Part shown: positions 1 through 10,000 of the stretch, piece after piece
How the letters are laid out: every line of letters begins with the position of its first letter
Numbering within the stretch: position 1 is the first letter of the stretch
NCBI GenBank assembly: GCA_964359785.1
Contig: CAYHWL010000007.1
Location: 1-24,142, forward strand
DNA length: 24,142 nt
Origin: JACQSU01 sp964359785
GTDB taxonomy: Archaea; Nanobdellota; Nanobdellia; Woesearchaeales; JAGWAF01
Reading direction: 5' to 3'
Notes under the pieces: model-generated
Told to the model about the DNA's origin: nothing
Seen by the model: the letters and a program-made list of their open reading frames with translations, nothing else
The model's database searches: none
Made by a program: the position numbers and the translations under genes

Positions 1-1
1 C

Positions 2-1995
2 TCTCGCAAGGCAAAAGCTAAGAATCCAGCATTTATGATAATCCCTCAAAACGGACCGGAGATCGCAGTCGATTACCTTGACGCGATAGATGGCCAGCAC
101 AAAGAGACGACATGGTACGATGACCTTGGCAATCCCCTAGTGCAATATGATGACATGGTCGAGCAGATCTATGCCATGGATAATCTTGTGGCCAACGGAA
201 AATTCGTCTTGAATGTCGATTATGCTCCAACCCAAAACAGACGGTGCGAGATAATGAGTTTCGACCAAGACCACGGCTACACTCCTGCAGTGGGCCCGAT
301 ATCACTGGATCATATCGAGAATTTCCCGACATGCACCCCATCGACGCAGTGTGTCTACTCCTACGGTCCTTGGATGCCAAACTGCACGACGGGAAGCATA
401 TACCGGTTGATCAAAGACAAGACTCCAAAGATCTGTCAAGGCACGCCCAATATCACGATGTCTTGCATCCCTTGTCAATCCTACACGTTCACAGCCTGGG
501 GCGCGTGCCAGCCAAGCGGTTATCAATACAGAGAGATCGCCGCAGAGACTCCGGCTGGTTGCGTAGGCGATCCATTGACATATCAGCCTTGTACTTATGT
601 CCCTTCTTGTCAATACAAGTACGGTGATTGGGGAGAGTGTTCACTAGCAGGCATCCAATCAAGGCAGCTCACAGATACCTGGCCTCAAGGCTGTCAAGGC
701 ACGCCAAATATCACACAGAGATGCGACTTCTTCTGCGCAACGCAGAACTCCTGCAAAAGTGTGCATGGAGGCAACACCTCATACAATTATCGATGTGACA
801 TGCTTGGCAACGCCAACATGCTCTCTCCTTTCTTATGTTCTTGTGATGTGCTCTGCGATCCGAGAGTGAACACGTTGTCAAGAAGATCAGATGGTGCGGT
901 CCAGCTCACGTCATGCGCAAATTCAAGTTGCCAGAATCCCGTGTTTTCTCCAGATGGGACAAGGATACTCTATAACGAATTTAAGGGTGGATTCGGGAAT
1001 GGCCCTTCAGCGCTGCTCATACTGGATTTACTAAGCGGCAATGTTTCGACTATCACATTTGGGGAGCAGACTGCCATGACTTCAGGCAGGGGTTCCTGGA
1101 TCGGCGAAAGGATAGTATTCTCAAGCGATGTAGTTGGGCACCAGCAGATATATTCTGCGGATTCAAATGGGCACTACCCCTCTCTCGTGAGCACAAAGCA
1201 AAGCAATGCGCTGGGTCAATATATCAAGCCTGTCATGAATCCAGGGAACATCGATCTTATCACTTTTGAGTATTACGAAGGTACAGAGAGCGCAGTCCCG
1301 CACAGGTTAGGCATACTAAAAAATGGCTCCCTCTTCTGGCTGACAGAAGGGAGCCTTTTCGATGACAGGCTGCCGTCATGGTCTTCTGACGGCCACAAGT
1401 TGATGTTCCAGCGGGCAAAGAATGTATCAGGCAGGAGCAATGGGATTTTCACGACGCAGATTGCCGATGTGGCCGGCAACCCTCCGGCATTATCAAATTT
1501 GAGGCAGGTGTCCGGCAAAGAGGATGTGGTCACTTATGGATCCTGGGCTTATGACGACGCGCAATTCCTGGGCACTGTTGAAGTCGGCATGCTACCGCCA
1601 AAGATATTCATCAATAGTGCGCTTGCCGCAGGGAAGACTGCCAAGATCACGGATTCGACCATGTGGGATCTTGCGCCCGATATCTCACCAGACAAGAAGT
1701 ACATAATCTTTGAGTCCCATATTCCTGATGCGATCATTAACAAGACGTACACGACATATCCTTCAGAGATTTTCATCATCCAGGCGCCATATCTTCCCGC
1801 ATCAGCTTCTTGTCCTCTTCCAGCTGGACAAAATTGCCCATCCTGCGTGTCAAGGACATACACGCCCTGGGGTATGTGTCAGATGAACAATAAGCAATAC
1901 CGTCAAGTCCTGGAAAAAAGCCCTGCGAATTGCACTGGCGAGCCATTGATAGAGCAATCTTGCACGTTTCAGGCAGTTTGCCAGTACACTTACAC
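2..1995 (+). CDS. Secreted multidomain glycosidase, N-terminal part (5' truncated; TM1410-like barrel end, TSP1-like repeats, propeller 1)
   Basis: The reading frame is open from base 2, so the gene starts off-window and the first ATG at 35 is internal. The first ~100 residues (IPQNG motif, DAIDG.HKETTWYDD, GKFVLNVDY) resemble the C-terminal end of TM1410/MJ1477-type extracellular glycosidase barrels, which are related to GH114. Then follow three Cys-rich thrombospondin-1-like repeats (350-730; Y..W..C, R, C.G.P, C), a Cys-rich linker with paired cysteines (about 734-880), and a TolB/PD40-like beta-propeller (about 890-1800; FSPDG, PSWSSDGHKLMF). A fourth TSP1-like repeat starts near 1844. 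The frame runs into ten N at 1996. The reading frame continues in the segment starting at 2007, so both pieces are one gene. Barrel assignment is moderate; the repeats and propeller are clear. The protein is probably exported or at the surface; no signal peptide is visible because the start is missing. Confidence 0.82.
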
Positions 1996-3190
1996 NNNNN
2001 NNNNNCACACCTTGGCAGAATTGCAACGCGCGAAACTTGAGCACGCGAATGGTGCTCACGGCGCTTCCAAACAATTGTCAGGGCACGCCCAATGTATCAC
2101 AGCATTGCGATTATTATTGCATGAAAGATAATTCGTGTAAAGGCAAAGCGCCAGGGGATTCGCTTTTCTCCTACAAGTGTGACGCGCTTGGCCGCGTTAA
2201 CGGGAACGCCCTGTATACCTGCAGATGCGATTATGATTGTTACCCGTCCGTGAACGATATCATGGGCCCATTGGCCAAACGCGCGGACGGTGCGGCGCAA
2301 GTCACAAGATGTGGTCATACTAGCTGTCAGAATCCGACTTTCTCTCCAGATGGCGCAAAGCTTCTTTTCAATGAATTCATTGGAGGTTACAATCAAGGCG
2401 GTTCATCATTGATAATCAAAGATATCTTGGATGGACAAGAGACTTATCTCACAACAGGACAAGAGAGCGCGGTATCTGTTCCCAAAGGTTCGTGGGTGGG
2501 CGCAAAGATCACTTTCGCAAGCGACCTTAACGGCTATGATCAGATCTATACGATCAATCAAGATGGCACTGGGCGAGCGCTTGTTGGCACGCAACAGACG
2601 GATGTGACAGGCCACTACCAAGAGCCCGTCTTCAATCCGAAGAACACTAATCAGATAGCTTTCGAATTCTTCCAAGGGGAAGATGAGACTGTCCCACATA
2701 AGATTGGAGTGTTCAATAACGGGGTTATTTCATGGCTCACATCAGGCGCGACAGACGATCGTCTTCCTGCTTGGTCTGATGATGGCGCGAAAATACTATT
2801 CCAAAGGGCAGGTGTGGCCGCTGGAAAAAGCAGCGGCATTTACACTGTGCAAGTGGGCGATATAACAGGCTCCACGCTCACAAATATACATCAGATATCA
2901 GGCTCCGATGATGTGGCGACAGATAATTCCTGGGCATATGATGACACCCAATTTGTTTCAAGTGTTGCTGTGGGGGATGCGATCGTGCCGGCCATCTGGG
3001 TCTACAGCGCGGCTGGCCAAGGCAGGACAGCGCAGGTCACAAACAGCACAATGCAAGATGAAGCCCCTGCCCAATCGCATGACAACAGGTTCATCGTTTT
3101 CGAATCACACCTGCCTGATGTCATGATTGGCAATGTCGAGACGTCCTATCCAGCGAACATATACTTCATGCAGGCTCCCCAATTACAATC
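608..3190 (+). repeat. Intragenic tandem duplication: TSP1-like repeat + Cys linker + propeller, two copies
   Basis: Copy 1 runs from about 608 to 1843 and copy 2 from about 1979 to 3190, with one extra TSP1-like repeat between them. Corresponding landmarks match in order: C.GTPN, CD..C....SCK, Y.CD.LG, SCQNP.FSPDG, YNEF/FNEF, GSW.G, PSW/PAW SDG/DDG, SWAYDD.QF, F..SH.PD. The proteins are diverged and no long identical DNA is evident, so this is an old duplication. The repeats flank the assembly gap and probably caused the break. Confidence 0.85.
1996..2005. other. Assembly gap (10 N) inside the glycosidase gene
   Basis: Ten N separate ...cagtacacttacac from cacaccttggcag... . Ten bases put the flanks in different frames. 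If the trailing and leading cac are merged (an overlap of 3 nt), the join reads Q-Y-T-Y-T-P-W-Q-N-C, which is exactly what a TSP1-like repeat needs (compare Y-T-P-W-G-M-C near 1860). The N run is therefore probably a fixed-length placeholder and not real missing sequence. Confidence 0.95.
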
Positions 3191-3932
3191 ATCGCAAAGC
3201 GCTATATGGCTGCCCACACCACAAACCACTTTCCAATGGCAGCTCAATGGTGTCATAGACTTGAACGCCAACGCGCAGGTCTTCGATCTTGACCTCTTCG
3301 AGAATGACAAGACCATCGTAGACGCCTTGCACGCGAAAGGGAAGAAAGTGATAGCTTATATCAACGCTGGAGCCTACCAGCCGGGTCAGCCGGATTCGGC
3401 GCAATTCACTTCCGATGTCATTGGAAGAGTGTACGGTCCAGATTGGCCGGATGAGAAGTGGATCGATATACGGTCCCCCAAAGTGCGCGCGATAATGGCC
3501 GCAAGGCTTGATCTCGCAAAACAGAAAGGTTTTGACGGCATCGAGCCTGACAATATCAATAGCTATGAGATGGATATGCCAGGGAATGCAGGGACTGGTT
3601 TCTCACTCACGGCCGCGGACCAGATTGATTACAACAGATGGTTTGCCGACGCGTCTCATGCCAGAGGGCTATCTGTGGGTCTAAAAAACGATGGCGACCA
3701 AGTTTCACAGCTCCTGCCTTATTTCGATTGGGCCCTCATCGAAGAATGCGCCCTGCAGGGTTTCTGCCCGCAATTCAAGCCTTTCACAGACGCGAATAAA
3801 GCCGTTTTCATGACGGAATATTCAGACACTACAGTTGATTGGCTAAACGCTTGCGCGACAGCAAGACAGCTTAGATTCACTGCGGTCTACAAGACAAGAG
3901 ACCTCAATGCGCAGTTGACTCTCTGCCCATGA
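2007..3932 (+). CDS. Secreted multidomain glycosidase, C-terminal part (TSP1-like repeat, propeller 2, GH114 domain)
   Basis: This is the continuation of the gene broken at the N gap. The frame is open from 2007 (T-P-W-Q-N-C), so an apparent TTG start at 2037 is an artefact. It holds the fifth TSP1-like repeat (to about 2110), a Cys-rich linker, a second beta-propeller (about 2280-3190) that is a clear duplicate of the first (FSPDGAKLLFNEF, LPAWSDDGAKILFQR), and a C-terminal GH114 domain (about 3205-3932). GH114 signatures are W.P....FQWQLNG near its start, VFDLDLF, GKKVIAYINAGA, W..EKWIDIR, FDGIEPDN (Glu codon 3543-3545), LTAADQ..YNRWFA, GLSVGLKND and EY. Enzymes of this family cleave alpha-1,4-linked galactosamine polymers of exopolysaccharide. 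The Asp of FDLDLF and Glu of GIEPDN are candidate catalytic acids. The substrate here is inferred from the family only. Confidence 0.9.
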   Translation, partial: TPWQNCNARNLSTRMVLTALPNNCQGTPNVSQHCDYYCMKDNSCKGKAPGDSLFSYKCDALGRVNGNALYTCRCDYDCYPSVNDIMGPLAKRADGAAQVTRCGHTSCQNPTFSPDGAKLLFNEFIGGYNQGGSSLIIKDILDGQETYLTTGQESAVSVPKGSWVGAKITFASDLNGYDQIYTINQDGTGRALVGTQQTDVTGHYQEPVFNPKNTNQIAFEFFQGEDETVPHKIGVFNNGVISWLTSGATDDRLPAWSDDGAKILFQRAGVAAGKSSGIYTVQVGDITGSTLTNIHQISGSDDVATDNSWAYDDTQFVSSVAVGDAIVPAIWVYSAAGQGRTAQVTNSTMQDEAPAQSHDNRFIVFESHLPDVMIGNVETSYPANIYFMQAPQLQSSQSAIWLPTPQTTFQWQLNGVIDLNANAQVFDLDLFENDKTIVDALHAKGKKVIAYINAGAYQPGQPDSAQFTSDVIGRVYGPDWPDEKWIDIRSPKVRAIMAARLDLAKQKGFDGIEPDNINSYEMDMPGNAGTGFSLTAADQIDYNRWFADASHARGLSVGLKNDGDQVSQLLPYFDWALIEECALQGFCPQFKPFTDANKAVFMTEYSDTTVDWLNACATARQLRFTAVYKTRDLNAQLTLCP

Positions 3933-3970
3933 CGTCATTGGGATTGTTATCGACTATACTTCAAAGATAC

Positions 3971-3979
3971 ATTTAAATA
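3971..3979 (+). promoter_or_regulatory. TATA box for the giant surface protein
   Basis: ATTTAAATA, a consensus archaeal TATA box. Transcription would start near 4000, giving an unusually long leader of about 84 nt in a window where most genes look leaderless. Confidence 0.6.
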
Positions 3980-4015
3980 ATAGTAATTGGTAAAATACTG
4001 CAGGTGGTAGGGGAT

Positions 4016-4087
4016 ATGAGATTGATAGTAAATGGATTTTTGACAAATTTGTCATCGACATATCGCTCCTCCGGAGCGGTCAGATGA
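4016..4087 (+). CDS. Possible 23-residue leader peptide
   Basis: A short frame starts at ATG 4016 after a GGTGG-type ribosome-binding sequence (4003-4007) and ends with TGA at 4085-4087. It overlaps the start codon of the giant gene as ATGA. The position, ribosome-binding sequence and stop-start overlap suggest translational coupling, but 23 codons can arise by chance and no homology is recognised. Confidence 0.3.
   Translation: MRLIVNGFLTNLSSTYRSSGAVR
4041..4054. promoter_or_regulatory. Perfect 14-bp palindrome in the leader
   Basis: TGACAAATTTGTCA is a perfect inverted repeat without spacer, 41-54 nt downstream of the presumed transcription start. It could be a dimeric repressor operator or an RNA hairpin. 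Confidence 0.5.
4064..4078 (+). promoter_or_regulatory. Hairpin enclosing the Shine-Dalgarno of the giant gene
   Basis: CGCTCC-TCC-GGAGCG forms a 6-bp GC-rich stem with a 3-nt loop. Its 3' arm contains GGAG (4073-4076), the ribosome-binding site located 7 nt before ATG 4084. When folded, the site is sequestered, so the hairpin may limit translation unless ribosomes on the short upstream frame open it. Confidence 0.5.
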
Positions 4088-7000
4088 AGATACCGACCCG
4101 TTCTATATGGCAATTCGTTCTCGTTTCCCTCCTTATCCTCTCACTGTTGCTAGGCCAAAACCGCATCACCGGCCGTGTCACACAGGATATCGATTCATCT
4201 ATCGTCTGGATAGGGGATGAATCATTGCTTGCCGCGCAGGGTCATATCGTGGCTTTGAATCTATCAAGATATTTCAGGTCAAATGACCCGCTCACATTTG
4301 TCGCCGCAAGACCTGCGAATGCCGACGCTTGGGTGGCTGGTGATATGCTCTATATCTCACCGACTGGCGCGTACACTGGCCAAGACGTCTTCTCGCTTTC
4401 AGCCAGTGATGGTTTCCGTGTCTTATCAGTGCCTCTGGATCTCACGATAGCCGCGCAGGCTTCATCACAAGAGCTTATCCTTGCCAACTCGCCGATACCT
4501 ATCGATCCAGTCGTTCTGGACCAGATCGATCTCAATGACGAGTATCCTGTTTCAGTGAATATCACGGCCTCTTTTGATCTCTCTTCGTACACTGAATTCC
4601 AGGAGGTCGCAATCGATGGCATCGCGATGCCTGGCTCATATGATCTAAAAGACGCTGTTCTAGTAGGTGATGTCCTCCATGGCAAGGTCACAAGAAGGGG
4701 CTTGACAGCATTGGTAAGCGATCCTCAAGTGACATCTATTTCATCAATAACCTCACGGAAGATCCCCTTTATGAAACGCGCGGGGGGTCCAAGGATCTCT
4801 GCCGTGCCTGTGGGATACCCAAAGGCTCCAAGGGCTGATACCAGCTTTGGTATTCAAAAATTCATGGTCGCTTCAACTACCGATATGAATATCAGCACGA
4901 CAAACACGGAACAGACCAGGTTGAAGCTGATCGCTAATCCGGTCAACAATTCATTCCTTGTTTTATGGGAAGATTATAGGGTTAGCGCAGACGTCGATAT
5001 TGTCGGGCAGATAATCAACGGGTCAGGCAATTTGACAGGTTTTCAGAACGAGACTACTATCGCAGACACTAACAGCGTCCAGGCTCTTGCCGCTGGCGCT
5101 TTTAGCGAGAGCAGTCTTTCATATCTGATCGCATACTCTAATATCACGGAGCCTGTCGCAGCATTCACAACAGAGATGATGTATATCACAGTCCTCAATG
5201 AATCAGGTGGAAGAAGGAATAATGCCTTTGTTTTGACAGATCAGTTCAACCGTTCGCAAAACCATCCGGCAGTGGCTTGGAACCCGGACAATGATACCTT
5301 CATGGTTGTGTGGGTCAATGATTCGATTATGACTCTCTCAGGCGTCTTCAATGACACCGAAGAAGATACATTGGTAGGTATTCTCATAAACAGCACAGGG
5401 TCGCCTGTGAGCCGGAATTTCACTATCAGGGACGGCAATAGCAATATAGTGCTCTCAAATATCACTGATCCTACAGGTAACACACAGGTTCAAAGGACAT
5501 ATGATAGTTTCCTAAGCCCAGCTATCGCGTATGGCACGTGGAACAACACGTTCCTGGTCACATGGCAGGACAATAGCACTGGTACTTTCGATTTGTTTGG
5601 GGCGATTCTCAACAGCAATGGCTCGCTCAATGTATCCTTGATAACCATCGCCTCTGGTGCGGCTCATCAGATCAGCTCGCAGATAGTTTATGACAATGTG
5701 AGCAACAGATTCTTGGTAGTCTTTGATAATTGCACGGATGTCACTCCGGAAGGGTCTGCTGGATGCGATACTTACGGTTATCTGATAACTGGCGAAGGCG
5801 CGTTGTTTGGTGCACAGATCAACATCAACAATAAGGAGAATGAGACTGGTTTTCCAAGCGTGGCTTTCAGCCCGCAGAGCAATCAATTCGTGGTGAGTTA
5901 TCTTGACTGTTCTACATCTGAACCTAGGTGTTTTGTGGTCTCACAGGTGATAAATGGGACTGGCAGTCTTGTCGGCATCCCAAGTATAGTGCAAAAAATA
6001 GCCAATACCGCAGAGAACCTCCCCAAAATAGCTTATTCAAACAAGGATAACCGCTTCTATGCCGCATATATCGACAACAGGACAAACACGCCAAACAATC
6101 ACATATACGGGAATTTCCTGGCAAGATACGAGCCGCAGACGACAAATTTCACAGTCGGCAATGGAACGACTAGTTTCAATTCGTCGCCTGACTTGACCAA
6201 CGTCACTTTGGGTGTCATCCAAAATAGCCTTGGCCGCATCAAGTACAACAGATCGATCAATGTCTCTGGCCAGAATCTAGATAGACATATCGCTATGGGC
6301 CTCCGTTTCCTCTCCCTTAACTCAACCGCGCTTGATCCTAGCCTCAATGGGACGGCCAATGTGTCGATAAATGTCACCTCCTGCACAGGCGGCGATCTGC
6401 TGTATAAGACTGGGTTCTTCACAAGCCAGGCCTCCGCGGTGAATGATTCCAGGATGTGCAAGCCCACAACAGACCCATCATGCACAAATATAGTGTGTCA
6501 GGCTGGCTTGCTCAATTTCACCGTCTCACATTTCACGTCTTATGCTTATGGCCTCAACTCGAATCTGACCATTTTCGACGACCAGGATGCGATAAAGGGT
6601 TCGCAGGCAAGAAACCCAGGCGATGCATTCGCTTTCTATGCCAACTATACCCAGCCTGACGGCACTGCCATCTCAAGCGCAGTCTGTGAGATCTTCATCA
6701 ACACATCCACTCCCATCATCTGGAATATGAGCTATAACGTGACCTCCAGTTTATACCAATTCAACACGACAGCAATCCCAGATAAGAGTGCATACATGTG
6801 GAATGCCACATGCAATGCGACTAATTCAGGCTTCTCCTTGTTGACGGCCAATGATACTATGATCCTGGCAGTCTTTGTCAACTGCACCCAGATCGGGACG
6901 AACAGTATAGTGAATATCACCTGTCTTAACAGTTTCAAGATAACCATCAACGAGACAGGGTCAAACAACACCAACAGCACCCTTGACACCATCAATGCGA

Positions 7001-10000
7001 ACTTCAGCGTCTTCGACAATTCATACGTGAACAACTCCAATGTCTGGTCGAGCAACAAGACCAACAGTTGGGTAGTCAATTCCACCGATATTTTCTCATG
7101 GGTTAATCAGTCGGTAGAATTGAATTCATACCTTGCATCCTGCAGGGTGCAGAACTCTTCCATCTCAAATAGCAGTAAGACAAACTCGACTGTCATCGCC
7201 TCATTCAATATCAACGCGGCTGTGAACACCTCTTTCGAGAACACCTGTCATATCACTAACGGCAGGATGGAATACTCCAACTGCACCAACAGCACTCTGG
7301 CGCAGTCTTATACCTACTTTACCAACATCTCCAACGCCTGGTCTCTAAACAGCACGCAGACCCAATGTCTTGTCAGGAACGTGACGATGCACAGTTCCGT
7401 TTGCATCAACAGCACCAAGCAGGATGTGCAGGTCCACAACTCGACCAACATCAATAGCACAGTGAGCAACGCCACAGAGTTCAACTGCACTTTGGTGAAT
7501 GTGGTGTTCCAGAATAGGAACTGCACAAACAGCATCTTCAATGGTTCGCCTATAAGTGACTGCACCATAGTCAATAATGTCATCCTGCTAGGCTCATCCT
7601 GTCTCAACTCGACAAAAGATAACGTGACGGCTATCCAGTCCGTCAACAACAACACAGTGGTCAACCAGACTGTAGAGGATAACTGCCGTATCTTGGGCGG
7701 TCGGTTCCTGGGAGGCAACTGCACCAATTCTACAAAAGTGACCACATATAGCACCTATTCGAACAACTCCAATTCCAGCACACTTAATTTCACGGAAGAC
7801 ATCTGTTGGGTCCGTGACGGCCTTATACACAATTCAGTGTGCGGGAACACGACCATCCGCGGAGCCGTCGTCCACAATTCGACCGACTTCAATAGCACTT
7901 TCACCAATGGCACCCAGATCAACTGCACTTTGGTAGATACCGTATTGAACAACCAAGACTGTATCAACATGGTGCTCAATGTCACATATCTTGACAACTG
8001 CACCATAACAAATAGCACCCTTGTGAACTCCACCTGTTATAATTCGACTGTCACAAACACCCAGAAGTATACTTCAGTAGATAATAACTCACAGGTCAAC
8101 CTCTCCATCGAGAACTACTGCCGGATGGAGAACACCACATCCATCGTCTCGAACTGCACGAACTCTTCATCGACTAATGGCTTCCTCACCTATACGCACA
8201 TCAACAATTCGATCTCAAATGGCACGAATGCCACATCCTGCTTTATCAACGGCGAACTCTTGCACACGTCTTTCTGCATCAGGTCCAACAAGACACAAGG
8301 TGTCTCGATCATATCCAACAACACCAATAGCACAGCTGTGAACGCGACAGAGATCGGCTGTCAGCTCATAAACACCGTGATGTACAATTCGACTTGCATC
8401 AACTCGACCAAGACCAACAGTTTCATCCGCAATTCCTTCAACAGGGACGCCTATATCAACAATGTGACAGAGACAGGATGCACCCTGATCAACATAACGC
8501 TCCAGCATACGACCTGCACGAACAACACCTTCATCAACAATGTCCCCAATGCCACCGCGGTCAACACGACGATAAACAATTCGCCTAACATCTACAATTG
8601 CACACTGACAAATTCGAATCTCTTCAACTCCACTTGTATCAACAGCACCCTTAATAATGTCACAAAGATAGACAGCAATGACTATAACAGCACATCGAAT
8701 GCGTCAACAGAGCTTGGCTGCACCCTTATCAACACATTCCTGCAAAACAGCACTTGCTGGAATTCCACCAAGATCTGGACCAATGTGACATTTTCAAGCA
8801 ACATCAATAGCACTATCAACATGACCGCTGAATCATTCTGCGCGGTGCAGAACTCAAGCCTGCTTAGAGGATCATGTTATAATTCGACTGTGAACGCGAC
8901 AAATACTGTCAACTGCACCATAACACAATCCTTTGTCACAGGCGGCTTCTGTGTCAACTCAACCAAGCTCAATTCAAGCGTCTACTACTCAAACAACACA
9001 AATTCATCCGCGAACCAATCTGTTGAGGCCGCCTGTCAATTGATCAACTCAAGGTTGATAAACAGCACATGCGTGAACACCTCAATTATAGCGTCTCCGG
9101 TGATTAACAGCAATCTGACCAACGTGACAGCCAACAATTCAGTCCTCTTCAATTGCACCCTGAACAATTCCATCCTCCAGCTCATGCGTTGTTACCATAA
9201 CGTGCTCACCCCGATAACCACGCCAAGAGTCATCTTCCTCTCGCCGGTGGCAGGCAGGATAATCAACCAATCTGATCGGTTGAACATCACGATCAACGCG
9301 ACCGACCCAGATGGTATAGACATAGTTTCAGTCACGATCACCTTGCCTGATTTGACGACACAGACTCATATTCTGGAGTCAACAGGGGTCGATTACTACA
9401 CTACATTCTTCAATGTCACCAACCTCACTGGCGCATACATCGTCCAAGCTGATGTCAATGATTCTGTTGACAGCCGCAATCAGAGTATCCAGACCAATTT
9501 CAGCATCAACGCCAACTTGACCATCTTTGATGACAATGACCCTCAAAGGGACATCTTATGGCCCAGATTCAACCAGACTGTGATCTTCTTCGCCAATTAC
9601 ACCAACATCTCCCAGATGCCGATCATCGGCGCGGGTGTGTTATGCGAGCTTAGATTGAATGTCACTGGCGCCTTCCCGATCAATATGACCTATAATGCGT
9701 CGATGTCGCTTTATCAGATCAACCACACCATCGGCCAGAATGGCACCTTCCTCTGGAATGTCACTTGTGACGGCAGCAGTCAAGGCCTCTCAAGGGTCTG
9801 GCGCAACGACACCATCACGATCCAGAACAATATATTCAATTCGACAACATCGAATTGCAATATAGACAGCCGTAGTCAGCTGTTAGGTTCCAATTGCTCC
9901 AATAGCAATGTGACTAACACAAGCAAGATCAATAGTATCAACCAGAATAGCACATTGAACAATTCGGATGAATTCAATTGCATAGCGAACAATACCATAA

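Noticed and set aside
302..1863. Minus-strand ORFs within the glycosidase gene (302-613, 1273-1533, 1549-1863)
   Set aside because: Shadows of the plus-strand frame, with no recognisable domain or ribosome site.
6732..8508. Long minus-strand ORFs antisense to the solenoid (6732-7085, 7314-7754, 7755-8033, 8215-8508)
   Set aside because: They are the complement of N-x-S/T codons (AAY, WSN, ACN), which reads as hydrophobic L/V/I-rich protein. They have no promoter or ribosome site and shadow a gene with excellent repeat structure.
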